A stretch of 64,000 nt of DNA from assembly GCF_900016645.1 (NCBI RefSeq), contig NZ_CDGJ01000058.1; one strand, given 5' to 3'. How positions within the stretch are numbered: position 1 is the first letter of the stretch; each line of letters starts with the position of its first letter. Under the pieces are notes generated by a model that made no database searches, had not been told where the DNA came from, and saw only the letters and a program-made list of their open reading frames with translations. Shown piece after piece: positions 17,482-26,216 of this stretch. The DNA is from Acididesulfobacillus acetoxydans. Its GTDB lineage: Bacteria; Bacillota; Desulfitobacteriia; Desulfitobacteriales; Desulfitobacteriaceae. Position numbers and translations under genes: made by a program.

Positions 17482-18348
17482 GTGTTGCCCGTGTTATATA
17501 TGCCTGGCGGAGGGCTCGTGAGACTGAGGGAATCGTTCAACGGGCTGCCTGAGTCAGAGGCCAAGATTGCCCGCTACGTTCTGCAGCATCCGGCCGAATT
17601 CGTGAACATGGCGGTACAGGACCTGTCTCGGGCCAGCCAGAGCAGCCCCGCGGCTGTCGTTCGCTTGTGGAAGTCTCTCGGCTTTGAAGGCTATCAAGAC
17701 TTCAAGCTGCGGGTGGCGAGCGATCTGCAGGCCAATCCCCAGGCACAATACACAGAGCTGTCCGACGACTACTCCTTTGGCAGCATCCTGCATTCCGTAG
17801 AGGACAGCAACATTCAGTCGATTCAGAATACGCTCCGTCTCCTACGTGAAGCTGATGTTAAAGCGATTGCGGAGGCCCTGCGAACCGCAAGACAGACGGT
17901 GACGATAGGTGTCGGAGCCTCGGGAGTCGTCGCTGATGATATCGCGCAAAAACTAATGCGCATTGGCCTGCCCGTGAGCGCAGCTCACGATTTTCACCAG
18001 GGGGCCACGCTGGCGGCACAGATTCATGAAGAAGACGTTCTTATTGCCGTGTCTTATTCGGGAACTACCACGGACATCATTGAAGTCGCAGAGGTCGCCA
18101 AAGCCAGTGGAGCCAGAATTATCGCGCTCACCCGATTCGGTAACACGCCACTGAGCCGCCTGGCTGACATTTGTCTTTGCATCAGTGCCGTAGAACCGAA
18201 AGTTCGCGTGGCGGCGACAGCCTCGAGAATCTGCGCGCTGGTAATCGTAGATATCGTCTTCATGTATCTGGCGAACCTGGACAAAGAGGGGGTATATGCG
18301 GCTTTGGAGGCCACGAGAAATGCCATAGCACGGCACAAGACGGACTGA
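17482..18348 (+). CDS. murR: MurR/RpiR-family transcriptional regulator
   Basis: It has an N-terminal HTH_6 domain (LPESEAKIARYVLQHPAEF, then AVVRLWKSLGFEGYQDFKL) and a C-terminal SIS sugar-phosphate-binding domain (GASGVVADDIAQKLMRIG, SYSGTTTDIIEVA). RpiR proteins next to murQ respond to MurNAc-6-P, so this is the likely local regulator. The longest frame starts GTG 17482. ATG 17500 and GTG 17518 (GGAGGG only 3 bases upstream) are alternatives, and the last gives a typical 276-residue length. It is the last gene of the salvage cluster. Confidence 0.88.
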   Translation: MLPVLYMPGGGLVRLRESFNGLPESEAKIARYVLQHPAEFVNMAVQDLSRASQSSPAAVVRLWKSLGFEGYQDFKLRVASDLQANPQAQYTELSDDYSFGSILHSVEDSNIQSIQNTLRLLREADVKAIAEALRTARQTVTIGVGASGVVADDIAQKLMRIGLPVSAAHDFHQGATLAAQIHEEDVLIAVSYSGTTTDIIEVAEVAKASGARIIALTRFGNTPLSRLADICLCISAVEPKVRVAATASRICALVIVDIVFMYLANLDKEGVYAALEATRNAIARHKTD

Positions 18349-18692
18349 TTACGAACCGCGCCCGGCAGTCAACCCCCCCATGCCTAAAGGCGTCTGAAGC
18401 CAGGGGCTTCCGCGCGAAGCATTCGGTGACAGCCTCTTTGTCGAAAGCAACTGCAGTTTTTTGTGCTGATCATGTATGGGGGAAGGAGACCTTAGAGAGA
18501 GCCGTTTTGTCGATTTTACGAGAATAGAAAGAGACTTAAATTTCCCGGCGATGAGGCGGCTCGGGCGTATAAGCAAGGCCGTGAAGAGCCGAGAAATCCT
18601 GTCGGCTGTTCACGGCCCAAGCGAAGGTTGTCATTCTGAGCGATCCGGGTGTTGGGCTCTTAGGGCTGGCCGGTTTCAGGCGGTCATCCGTA
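18349..18692. other. Gap between murR and the MerR gene
   Basis: No supported gene lies here. GTTGTCATTCTGAGCGA at 18627-18643 resembles the widespread TCATTCTGAGCG dispersed repeats of Firmicutes, and CCAGGGGCTTCCGCGCGAAG (18401-18420) resembles a transposon-end tail. Both are weak readings. Confidence 0.35.
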
Positions 18693-19436
18693 TTATTGGG
18701 GAGATGCAAATTTATCAGCAACAGCAAGGAGGTAATAACTCAACCCAATCTGCTGATCTTCCAGCATATTTCGGTGAAAGTCATCCTGTGCGAAAAATCG
18801 AGTGGAGACAAGAAAAGCATTTGCGTCCATCTGCGTACCGTGTTCCTGCAAAAATTGGAGGTGCTTTGTCAGCGCCTTCTGCACAGTTTCATCATCCGCG
18901 GGAAGCTTCGCTCTGAGAAAATCCCGCATGCTGTTCATAAATCGTTTTGCTTCTGCCGCCTGCTCGTTCATTTTCTTCGGGTCTATCTCTTTCTTGGTCA
19001 GGTCGACGTTGTATTTCTCTTTCAGGTATTCCTGCTGTGGCTTAAGGGCCTTTTCCCATCCCTGCTTATCAAAGCCTTCGAATAATTCCTCGGTGCTCAT
19101 GCTTTCTCCTTTCATCGTTGAGTGAATCGATTTTGCTATGGTGACGAGCAGGCGGTCGGCACGCTGCCTTTGCGCATAAAGCAGCTCCTGTTGCCTGCCC
19201 AGGCACTCTAAACGATCGGATTCACTCTCCAAAGCCTGTTTAATATCGGCGAGGGAAAAATCAAGTTCACGGTAAAAGAGAATCTGCTGAAGCCGCTCAA
19301 GCTCTTTTTTGCCATACAGGCGATAGCCGGCTTCCGTCACCTTGCATGGTGCGAGCAAACTTATTTTGTGGTAATGATGAAGGGTTTTGACCGTCACACC
19401 GGTCATTTCAGCGACTTGTTTCACCGTGTATTCCAT
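18693..19436 (-). CDS. MerR-family activator with TipAS-type C-terminal domain
   Basis: This 247-residue protein has an N-terminal MerR winged helix (YTVKQVAEMTGVTVKTLHHY, then GYRLYGKKELERLQQI), a coiled-coil dimerisation helix and a TipAS-like antibiotic-recognition domain (from about 125). TipA/Mta relatives activate multidrug-resistance genes when they bind ligands. The gene carries a MerR-type promoter of its own (next entry), so autoregulation is likely. No transporter lies beside it, so its regulon may be elsewhere. Confidence 0.88.
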   Translation of the reverse strand: MEYTVKQVAEMTGVTVKTLHHYHKISLLAPCKVTEAGYRLYGKKELERLQQILFYRELDFSLADIKQALESESDRLECLGRQQELLYAQRQRADRLLVTIAKSIHSTMKGESMSTEELFEGFDKQGWEKALKPQQEYLKEKYNVDLTKKEIDPKKMNEQAAEAKRFMNSMRDFLRAKLPADDETVQKALTKHLQFLQEHGTQMDANAFLVSTRFFAQDDFHRNMLEDQQIGLSYYLLAVADKFASPQ

Positions 19437-19457
19437 GAAGATTCACCTCGTGAATAT

Positions 19458-19488
19458 ATCATAATCTCTGACCTTGGAGGAGAGTCAA
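19458..19488 (-). promoter_or_regulatory. MerR-type promoter with 19-bp spacer
   Basis: On the minus strand TTGACT (19488-19483) and TATGAT (19463-19458) are separated by 19 bases. This over-long spacing is characteristic of MerR-activated promoters. The spacer has CTCT...AGAG outer symmetry. Confidence 0.65.
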
Positions 19489-19824
19489 CAGCTTTATAGA
19501 AATATTATTGACGATAGGTCACGATTCGCGCCATGCGGGGCACTTGACTCGGTGTAATCTATAGAGATTTACAAGCCTTCGCGTGTTTCTTAAGGTCAGG
19601 GATCGAGGGCCCGCTTCCAGCAAGCCGTCTGCATTTTGAAAGCAGGGTATGGACATTCCTGTTGCAAAGGATGCCATAGTGCCGGAACTTGACAAAGCGA
19701 TTGGGGAGGACATTCTATGGGCAAGGGTCTTAAGGAATTGAACGGCTGTTAATACTAACGCCACAATTGAAAGAGAGGTCGAAAAAGAGGTAAAGAAGGA
19801 AGCGTAAGAAGACAATTCCCAAAA
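19489..19824. other. Gap with a possible decayed ORF
   Basis: An inverted repeat AATCT/AGATT lies at 19558-19571. The plus strand from ATG 19649 reads MDIPVAKDAIVPELDKAIGE, meets one stop, and continues in the same frame as TAVNTNATIEREVEKEVKKE to TAA 19805-19807. The composition looks coding, but I do not recognise the family. It may be a pseudogene fragment. Confidence 0.35.
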
Positions 19825-19863
19825 CAAGAGCCTTTCACGCCCAAAAGTGGTGAAAGGCTCTTG
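19825..19863 (-). terminator. Terminator of the FmdE-TauE-ArsR operon
   Basis: A perfect 14-bp stem, CAAGAGCCTTTCAC (19825-19838) with GTGAAAGGCTCTTG (19850-19863), is followed on the minus strand by TTTT just after the ArsR stop. Confidence 0.85.
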
Positions 19864-19872
19864 AAATTTGAG

Positions 19873-20283
19873 TCAGGTCTCATCAATTTTGAGCAGACAA
19901 GATGCATTCTTACTGTGTAATGGAGATGGGGATGGAGATGGTCTTTGATTGAGCAACTTTCGGATAGGCTCAGCGTAGTCCTCAATGACTGAGTGTTTAT
20001 CTTCAGGAAAAAATGATTGAAAGACATCGGCATTGAGAGTATAGTAAACCCATTTACCATCTTTCTTGGCCGTGATTAATTCTGCTTGTCTAAGGATTTT
20101 CAGATGGTGGGAGACTGTTGGTTGAGAAAGGCTTACCCCAACAACAATCTCACAGGCGCACATTTCTTGCCTGGATAACATCTCCAGAATTGTTAGCCTT
20201 GTTTCATCCGCTAGAGCATTATAGAATTCTGCGATTTTCTTTAGGGAGCCCACACAGTTTACCTCCGGACAACGATACTTCAA
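19873..20283 (-). CDS. ArsR/SmtB-family regulator
   Basis: This 136-residue winged-helix protein shows the ArsR core: FYNALADETRLTILEML, then CACEIVVGVSLSQPTVSHHL and GKWVYYTLN. EMCACEI occupies the position of the ELCVCDL metal- or arsenic-sensing motif, so both cysteines of an alpha3-type site are present. An N-terminal CPEVNC pair adds two more cysteines. It is the last gene of a minus-strand operon with TauE and FmdE, so the inducer may be a metal, an arsenical or a reactive sulfur species. That is an inference. Confidence 0.87.
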   Translation of the reverse strand: MKYRCPEVNCVGSLKKIAEFYNALADETRLTILEMLSRQEMCACEIVVGVSLSQPTVSHHLKILRQAELITAKKDGKWVYYTLNADVFQSFFPEDKHSVIEDYAEPIRKLLNQRPSPSPSPLHSKNASCLLKIDET

Positions 20284-20340
20284 CTCTCATATAATTAGAT
20301 AATCGCATCAAAGAGATAGTCTGTCAAGTTATGGCTACTC

Positions 20341-21198
20341 CTACGATGCTGACATATGTGAATGGCTCCGACGCCTTTGATAAACTTGAAATAACAAATA
20401 CCCCGCCGCAAATATCACTCCTGCCGCTGTCAATACGTTCCCTAGATGTAAGGGTTCGCCTGCGAGCTGGCCGGCAACACCTATGAGTATTAATCCGTAT
20501 AATGTTTTGATCCAAGAGGGCTTTACTTTATTGGCCATAAACCAGGATCCGGCTACACTGCCAGCCGTCGCTCCTACCAGCGTCAGAACCAAAATTCCTC
20601 CCGTTATCGCCATGTGTGTGGTATGGCCGGTGAATCCTGCCAGGCTGGACACGGCAGCGATAGCCGCTGTCGTGGCAGCGCTTTTTTTAGCAGGATACCC
20701 CATCCAGATCAGCAGTGGGCTGATAATAAATCCCCCGGCGAAGCCCAGCAAGCCTCCGATGAAGGCAGCACCACCCGTAACCAGAGAACCGAGTACAGCC
20801 CGCCGGATCCATGGCAGCTCGGTGTCAGGGTCCGGCTGCCTTACCACAAACAAGGTTCGGACGGCTGCCACCAATAAAATGCCGACGAAACCCCACAACA
20901 CCACATTTTTGGGAATGAACGGGGTCGTCATAGCACCAATGGGTGCAAGAACTAAGGCTGCTATCATCATGGGCCAGGCACCTTTCCAATCGATCAGATG
21001 GTGGCGCTGATACTGGGGCAAAGCAAAGAGCTTTGATGTTGCGCTCAGCAGGATTCCAAGGGGAATGGCAACAGTTTTGATGTCATAACCTACCCAATGG
21101 AAGAGTGGCATGTAGACCAAGCCGCCTCCTTGCCCCAACATGGAGAAAATGAAGGAGATGACCGCCACTCCACCACTGACTGCTACCAAACCGAACAT
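20341..21198 (-). CDS. TauE/SafE-family membrane permease
   Basis: The protein has about 285 residues and eight or nine hydrophobic segments. It has the TauE/SafE duplication (FIFSMLGQGGGLVYMPLF in the first half, FIGGLLGFAGGFIISPLL in the second). Family members export sulfite, sulfonates or related sulfur anions. I choose the start MFGLVAV at 21198 because GGAAGGG lies upstream and the longer frame (to 21258) has a non-hydrophobic lead. It begins two bases after the FmdE stop, so the two are co-translated. Confidence 0.85.
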   Translation of the reverse strand: MFGLVAVSGGVAVISFIFSMLGQGGGLVYMPLFHWVGYDIKTVAIPLGILLSATSKLFALPQYQRHHLIDWKGAWPMMIAALVLAPIGAMTTPFIPKNVVLWGFVGILLVAAVRTLFVVRQPDPDTELPWIRRAVLGSLVTGGAAFIGGLLGFAGGFIISPLLIWMGYPAKKSAATTAAIAAVSSLAGFTGHTTHMAITGGILVLTLVGATAGSVAGSWFMANKVKPSWIKTLYGLILIGVAGQLAGEPLHLGNVLTAAGVIFAAGYLLFQVYQRRRSHSHMSAS

Positions 21199-21200
21199 CG

Positions 21201-21848
21201 TCAATCCCTTCCTTCGGCACGCTTCGCATGAACCCGTTGTCCCCAACACGCTGGACAAAGAGCCTCTTTACCCAAGAAATGGGTATAGGAGCCAAGGACC
21301 AACTCGCCGCATCCGGCACAGCGTTCATGGGTCCAATCCATGGTAGGGGAAACTACCGGGTAGTTTTCATAATGTGTAATGGAAAACATTTCGGATGCGG
21401 GTCGGGTTAACAGGTCATTTATATGACGATCGATCTCACCAGCTTCGGGTTTAAAATCCTTTTGCCGCTTCCATTTGGCAGCAACGGGTGGCCAATTCAG
21501 AAACTCTTCCAGAAAAGCTGCTTGATAACTCACCCGAACGGCTGCGTGACGAGAAATTTCCACGAGAGTCAGTGCAAATTTGCCTACGGGGTTGAGCTGG
21601 AGGTTATTCTTGCCACGTGTACAACCCGTAATCCACTGGATCCCATCCAGAAAACAGTGCGAAAACTGTTCAGGGGCTATTTCAACTATCGCTACCAACT
21701 CTTTGTCTTTCGCCCGGGAGACTTCTAACGCTTGCAAGGCCTCATGTCCTGCCCGAAGACCTAAGGGCAGCCCGAGACAAACATTCCCGTGAAAAGCCTG
21801 TGCCGACTTCAATTCTTTTGCCGAAATAACCGGACCCATAAACATCAT
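21201..21848 (-). CDS. FmdE-family protein with C-terminal zinc ribbon
   Basis: The 215-residue product has the FmdE (formylmethanofuran dehydrogenase subunit E) fold: FHGNVCLGLPLGLRAGHEAL near residue 18 and DGIQWITGCTRGKNNL near 68. A zinc ribbon follows (CAGCGELV ... CPACWG, about 175-203). FmdE proteins outside methanogens are often beside molybdenum enzymes or transporters and their role is unsettled. It is the first gene of the FmdE-TauE-ArsR operon, and a molybdopterin-oxidoreductase fragment lies just upstream at 22085. Confidence 0.85.
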   Translation of the reverse strand: MMFMGPVISAKELKSAQAFHGNVCLGLPLGLRAGHEALQALEVSRAKDKELVAIVEIAPEQFSHCFLDGIQWITGCTRGKNNLQLNPVGKFALTLVEISRHAAVRVSYQAAFLEEFLNWPPVAAKWKRQKDFKPEAGEIDRHINDLLTRPASEMFSITHYENYPVVSPTMDWTHERCAGCGELVLGSYTHFLGKEALCPACWGQRVHAKRAEGRD

Positions 21849-22045
21849 CCTTTCCCTTTGTACAATTTAATAATCCAGAAACTTATTCTAAGTTTTAATT
21901 GCCACACAATAATTACCGTCTCTGGGCACTTTAGCTGATAAGTCTTTTAATCATCGTGAACCTAGGTTTCCATTGTCTTACACATCCTCTCTTAAAGCTT
22001 AGTAGTTTTGTAGGCTCTTAAGATCATTATAACTAATATATTTAA
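21849..22045. other. A+T-rich upstream region of the FmdE operon
   Basis: This is probably the promoter region of the minus-strand operon. I see no unambiguous -35/-10 pair. Confidence 0.35.
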
Positions 22046-22084
22046 ATGTTTCAATGTAAGGATACGCCTTCATCCTGGGAACCG

Positions 22085-22204
22085 TACTTAATATTTAATA
22101 TCATTACCGGGAACTTTGACGTGCCCGGCGGTGCGATTGATACGGAACTGGCCAAAGCGGACAAGGGCGGCAACGCAACCGGTAAGTTTTCCAATTCCCG
22201 TGAA
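22085..22204 (+). pseudogene. Fragment of a molybdopterin oxidoreductase
   Basis: The frame opening at 22046 contains ITGNFDVPGGAIDTE. It matches the ITGNxDxPGG element conserved in DMSO-reductase-family molybdopterin subunits. Only about 40 residues remain and the frame ends at 22243 in unrelated sequence. Confidence 0.55.
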
Positions 22205-22220
22205 GTGACCCGGATAAGGT

Positions 22221-22268
22221 TTTACATTCTCAGCATAGAGTAGTATAATTAGCATACAATGATACTAC
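22221..22268 (+). promoter_or_regulatory. Promoter with operator for the toxin-antitoxin pair
   Basis: TTTACA (22221-22226) and TATAAT (22244-22249) are separated by 17 bases. GTAGTAT (22240-22246) and ATACTAC (22262-22268) form an inverted repeat over the -10 and start site, as expected for autorepression by a Phd-type antitoxin. Confidence 0.75.
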
Positions 22269-22298
22269 AACATTACTGCTTTTATAGGAGAGTGAGCA

Positions 22299-22583
22299 AT
22301 GATGAATATACGGCCTTCCGCAGCAATACGCAAGAACTACAATGAAATCTCCGAACTATGCAAACGCACAGGCGAACCGGTTTATCTGACCAAAAACGGC
22401 AGCGGCGATCTTGTGGTGATGGATATAGAGGCGTTTGCCCGGCGCGAAAGTATGTTGAAGCTCAAAGAAAAGCTGATGCACTCAGAGGTCGACATCCAAA
22501 AAGGGCGTACCTATTCCGTAGAGGAAACAGCCTCAGCGATGCGCAAGGCTGTCGCGGAGGTTTCCAATGCCGGAAAAGAATAA
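22299..22583 (+). CDS. Phd/YefM-type antitoxin
   Basis: This 94-residue protein has the Phd/YefM N-terminal DNA-binding fold: IRPSAAIRKNYNEISELCKR, then GEPVYLTKNGSGDLVVMDIEAF. An acidic C-terminal tail for toxin binding follows. It precedes and overlaps the toxin gene by 17 bases. It probably represses its own promoter through the inverted repeat at 22240-22268. Confidence 0.88.
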   Translation: MMNIRPSAAIRKNYNEISELCKRTGEPVYLTKNGSGDLVVMDIEAFARRESMLKLKEKLMHSEVDIQKGRTYSVEETASAMRKAVAEVSNAGKE

Positions 22584-22884
22584 GCCGTATACGGTAAAAA
22601 TCACGGAAACTGCCTGGGATATGCTTATTTCTCATGCGCGTTTTCTTGCCGATGTCAGCGTACCGGCCGCCAACAAACTGATAGATATCTTTGTTGAAAT
22701 GACCGACAGCTTTGCCGCCATGCCGGAGCGCAACCCATGGCTGGAGCATGACGCGATCGCTTTTCGGAAATACCGCAAGCTGCTGTTTGGCAAGCATTAT
22801 ATGGCTCTTTATCTGATACAGGAAAACACTGTCTATGTGACGGCCGTTATGGATTGTCGGCAAGATTACGTTTGGCTGCTGTAA
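22567..22884 (+). CDS. RelE/ParE-superfamily toxin
   Basis: This 105-residue toxin-like protein has KPYTVKITETAWDMLISHARF at the N-terminus, the central helix hairpin, and the terminal strands FRKYRKLLFGKHYMALYLI and VYVTAVMDCRQDYVWLL. These are typical of the RelE/ParE plasmid-stabilisation fold. Whether it cleaves mRNA (RelE) or poisons gyrase (ParE) cannot be told from sequence. It is intact and coupled to the antitoxin. Confidence 0.85.
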   Translation: MPEKNKPYTVKITETAWDMLISHARFLADVSVPAANKLIDIFVEMTDSFAAMPERNPWLEHDAIAFRKYRKLLFGKHYMALYLIQENTVYVTAVMDCRQDYVWLL

Positions 22885-22931
22885 TTTCTGGAATAGGCCG
22901 CCGGTTTATAAACGAAAAACCATAAATTTAA

Positions 22932-22968
22932 GGAAGCCTCTTGTTATTTGACAGTGGGCTTCCCCTAT
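22932..22968 (+). terminator. Terminator after the toxin gene
   Basis: GGAAGCC (22932-22938) pairs with GGCTTCC (22957-22963) and is followed by CCTATTTTAT. The loop is long, so strength is uncertain. Confidence 0.5.
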
Positions 22969-22986
22969 TTTATGGGGAGGTGAACC

Positions 22987-23246
22987 ATGTACGGAATCCT
23001 TTTTTACTTCGGCGCGCTTTTTGCTGCAGGAGCACATTTCAATACAATAAATAGGAAGAGGAAAAATCCTATGCCATAGAAGCTGAGGTTGAGTTTGTAT
23101 TTGAAGGCGAATGGCACCGATTTGGTGAGCCCTTAAGTTGCTTCCAGGGGGTGGTAAAGAGTGAGCAGAAAAAGGGCGGCGCAAACCTTGTTAAGGGTAT
23201 ATTCGGCAACCGAACGGTTATTTCGTCAGCGTTCCTAGCATACTAA
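22987..23246 (+). pseudogene. Short split ORF, unrecognised
   Basis: ATG 22987, preceded by GGGGAGGTG, encodes 30 residues (MYGILFYFGALFAAGAHFNT then basic residues) ending TAG 23077. Shifted by one base, the sequence stays open to TAA 23244 and reads IEAEVEFVFEGEWHRFGEPL with apparently coding composition. One frameshift would join a small membrane lead to this domain. I do not recognise the family; the first peptide could also be a gene in its own right. Confidence 0.35.
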
Positions 23247-23333
23247 CATATAGTCCGTCACCGTCTTAGGCGGGTGCCACGGGGAGAGCAGCAGCATTAG
23301 CGTCAGCTTGGGGCCAGAGGAGGAGCGAGGAGA

Positions 23334-24944
23334 ATGTGGCCGTTTCGTACCCGCAAGGTAAGTTCCCACAAGTCAAGATCCGAGTTCGGCCAAGCGCCCG
23401 GGCTGCCGCAGCCTCCGGCCCGGACGGAAGTGCCGGAACAGCCCCTGAGCGCATCCTTAGCCCAAAACTTAACCGCCTTACAGAAAATGTTTGCGCTTTG
23501 CAGTGATTTCACCAATCGCGAGTTAAGTATCGGCAGGGTCGCCGTTCCCGCCCAACTCCTGTTTGTCAACGGCTTAACAGACGAGAGCATTGTCGGCGAC
23601 AGTATTCTGAAATCCTTGGAAGATATGACCTATTTTCAAGTGGGGGTTGAGGGTACCGGGAGCATGGCTCAGATCCAGAAAAGGTTCCTGGCGGTGGCCA
23701 ATGTGGCGCAGATAGGGAGTCTGGGTGAGGTGAGCGAGGCTGTGCTCACCGGCAGTGCGGTTCTTTTGCTGGAAGGGAGCGCCTGGGCCTTGAAGATCGG
23801 CGCCAAAGGGTCTGAGGCCCGCAATGTGGAGGAACCGGTCACGGAAGGGGTAGTTCGGGGTCCGAGAGAGGGATTCACGGAAACCTTAAGGCTGAACACG
23901 GCTCTGCTGCGGCGCAAAATCAAGACACCGGACCTGAAGTTGGAGAAATTGGTTTTGGGCACCGTTACCAAGACGGAAGTAAATGTTGCCTATCTGGAAG
24001 GGATAGTGAATCCCAAGCTAGTTATGGAAGTGAGAGAAAGATTATCGCGCATCAAGGTGGACGCCATTCTGGAAAGTGCCTACATTGAAGAACTGATCGA
24101 AGATACTCCTTGGACATTCCTCCCCCTGATTGAGCACAGTGAGCGTCCGGATAAGGTGGCGGCCGAGATCTTGTCGGGCAGGGTGGCGATCTTTACGGAT
24201 GGGACCCCATTTGTCCTGCTGGTGCCGACCATGATGTTCCAGTTCATGCAGTCCAGCGAAGATTATTACGACCGCTATCCCTATGTCATCATGATCCGGT
24301 TGATCCGCTTCCTCTTCCTGAACTTTGCCCTCCTTCTGCCCGCCGTCTACATAGCGGTAACCACTTATCACCAGGAGATGATCCCCACACCGCTTCTCAT
24401 CAGCATCACGGCGGCGCACGAAGGGGTTCCGTTCCCAACCGTAGTCGAAGTGTTCGCGATGGAAATAACATTTGAAGCCCTGCGCGAAGCCGGAGTCAGG
24501 CTGCCCAAGCCGGTCGGGCAAGCCGTCAGCATTGTGGGCGCGCTCGTCATAGGGCAGGCGGCCGTGGAGGCCAATATTGTGTCGCCGGCAACCGTGATCG
24601 TCGTGGCCTTGACGGGAATTTCATCTTTCGCGATTCCTTCTTATAATTTCGCCTCTGCCATCCGGCTGCTGCGCTTCGTCATGATGCTTTTGGCCTCGGT
24701 CCTGGGCATGTTCGGGATTCTGCTCGGCATGCTGGTTTTTCAAGCCCACTTAGTATCCCTGCGTTCCTTCGGCGTACCTTACTTTGCCCCCTTTGCTCCG
24801 TTTAACCGACAAGATGCCAAGGATATGCTGATCAGGGCGCCTTGGTGGGCCATGGGTGAGAGGCCGAGGCTCTTGGCAGTTCAAAACAGGAAGAGGCAGA
24901 AGTTTTTCCTGCGACCGGGCCCGCCGGACGAAAACAAGCCCTAG
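23334..24944 (+). CDS. Spore germinant receptor A subunit (GerA family)
   Basis: This is the first subunit of an inner-spore-membrane nutrient receptor. The 536-residue protein starts with a basic, proline-containing tail. A GerA N-terminal soluble domain follows (GDSILKSLEDMTYFQVG, LFLNFALLLPAVYIAVTTYH at the first membrane span near 325), then several C-terminal membrane segments (about 325-480) containing EGVPFPTVVEVFAMEITFEA and GQAAVEANIVSPATVIVVA, both family signatures. It heads the order A-C-D-B. The substrate cannot be deduced. Expression is expected in the forespore (sigma-G), though I could not confirm a promoter. Confidence 0.95.
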   Translation: MWPFRTRKVSSHKSRSEFGQAPGLPQPPARTEVPEQPLSASLAQNLTALQKMFALCSDFTNRELSIGRVAVPAQLLFVNGLTDESIVGDSILKSLEDMTYFQVGVEGTGSMAQIQKRFLAVANVAQIGSLGEVSEAVLTGSAVLLLEGSAWALKIGAKGSEARNVEEPVTEGVVRGPREGFTETLRLNTALLRRKIKTPDLKLEKLVLGTVTKTEVNVAYLEGIVNPKLVMEVRERLSRIKVDAILESAYIEELIEDTPWTFLPLIEHSERPDKVAAEILSGRVAIFTDGTPFVLLVPTMMFQFMQSSEDYYDRYPYVIMIRLIRFLFLNFALLLPAVYIAVTTYHQEMIPTPLLISITAAHEGVPFPTVVEVFAMEITFEALREAGVRLPKPVGQAVSIVGALVIGQAAVEANIVSPATVIVVALTGISSFAIPSYNFASAIRLLRFVMMLLASVLGMFGILLGMLVFQAHLVSLRSFGVPYFAPFAPFNRQDAKDMLIRAPWWAMGERPRLLAVQNRKRQKFFLRPGPPDENKP

Positions 24945-24997
24945 CTAGCGGGTCAGGCCGGCAGGAGGAAAAAGAAACCCCGGAAGGGGGGACCGTC

Positions 24998-26200
24998 ATG
25001 CGCAGAGCCATAGCCTTCGGCCCGGTTCTGCTCGCGCTGTTGCTGCTCACGAGCGGCTGTTGGGATTACCGGGAAACGGACCAACTGGCCATCGTTTATG
25101 CGCTGGGCCTAGACCGGGTCCCCGGCAGCGAGTCGATCCTTTTAACCGTGCAGGTGATAACACCCGCTGCAGGGAAAAGATCGGGTGCAAGTGCCGCTGC
25201 CGGCGCTGAGAGCAAGTCCTTTACGACCCTCAGCGGCACCGGCAAATCGGTCTTTGACGCCATTTCCCGATTGGGCCGGAAGCTGCCGCGGCGGCTTTAT
25301 TTTGCCCACACGAAAATCGTCATTTTTGGTAAAACGTTGGCTGAGGCCGGCCTGGGGGATGTGCTGGACGCCTTGAACCGGAATCCCGAAATACGCAGCA
25401 CTACTCTGATGTTCGCCACGGACGGGAGCGCGAAGCGAATCCTAACCCAAAGCACACCCCTGGAGCGCCTGCCTGCCAAGGGCTTGGAGATGATTGCGGA
25501 GAAGTCAAAGAGAAACGCCTTCGTGCCGGAGGTAAATCTCAATAGCTTAAACTGCCGCTTCGATGGGGTCCCGGGAGCCGCTTTCCTGCCCTTGGTCCAG
25601 CTGGTCAAGGACCCGGGGAGTCCGTCGGGGTCGGGGACAGGCGAGAACCTGATGATTAGCAGAACCGGGATTTTTGCCGGGGAGCGTCTGGTGGGAATAC
25701 TCACCCGGGATGAGTCCAAAGGGTTGATGTGGCTCATCAACCGGCCGCAAGGGCAAAACGTGACCTTGGACGGAGCCGGCGGGACGGGGGTAAGTGCCCT
25801 GCGCATTCTCGCCGGCCAAACAAACATTGTGCCCCAGGTGTCTGAAAGCGGGATCACGATGGAAATCCAGTGCAGCGCCAGGGCGAACGTAAGGGAGACG
25901 GAGACGGTCGGGATCGACCTCAATGATCCGGCTTCCTTGCAAAAGCTGGAGCACGAAGCGGAGCAGGTCATCAAGCGGCAGGTTGAAGAGACGGTTACGG
26001 ATGCCGAGAGTGGTTTGGGTGCTGATTTCGTCGGGTTTGGCAGGCATGTGCGCGCGGAGTACCCGGCTGAGTGGAAGCGGGTGGAAGCGGACTGGGACGA
26101 CGTTTTCCCTTCCGTCCGCTTCGAGGTTGTCTGCCGGATAAAGATCGTGAATACCGGAGTGATAAACAATCCCAGCCGCTCCGGCGCCGGGAAGGAGTGA
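24998..26200 (+). CDS. Spore germinant receptor C subunit, Ger(x)C lipoprotein
   Basis: The 400-residue precursor has a lipoprotein signal peptide with lipobox LTSGC (Cys21), then the Ger(x)C hallmark WDYRETDQL. Three mixed domains follow. GerC subunits are acylated by Lgt and held on the inner spore membrane. The start is ATG 24998 with GGAAGGGGGG upstream, 53 bases after the A-subunit gene. The protein seems complete and ends 16 bases before the small D-type gene. Confidence 0.95.
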   Translation: MRRAIAFGPVLLALLLLTSGCWDYRETDQLAIVYALGLDRVPGSESILLTVQVITPAAGKRSGASAAAGAESKSFTTLSGTGKSVFDAISRLGRKLPRRLYFAHTKIVIFGKTLAEAGLGDVLDALNRNPEIRSTTLMFATDGSAKRILTQSTPLERLPAKGLEMIAEKSKRNAFVPEVNLNSLNCRFDGVPGAAFLPLVQLVKDPGSPSGSGTGENLMISRTGIFAGERLVGILTRDESKGLMWLINRPQGQNVTLDGAGGTGVSALRILAGQTNIVPQVSESGITMEIQCSARANVRETETVGIDLNDPASLQKLEHEAEQVIKRQVEETVTDAESGLGADFVGFGRHVRAEYPAEWKRVEADWDDVFPSVRFEVVCRIKIVNTGVINNPSRSGAGKE

Positions 26201-26216
26201 GTCCGCCACGGCCTTA

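Larger units (their letters stand above)
17111..17517. other. Repeat-rich gap between epimerase gene and murR
   Basis: No coding sequence is evident. It contains a 51-bp direct duplication, a 16-bp triplication and a copy of a dispersed palindrome end (GATGTTTAACTTTC followed by GTTGAACGAGTTCACT, 17424-17453). Confidence 0.6.
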
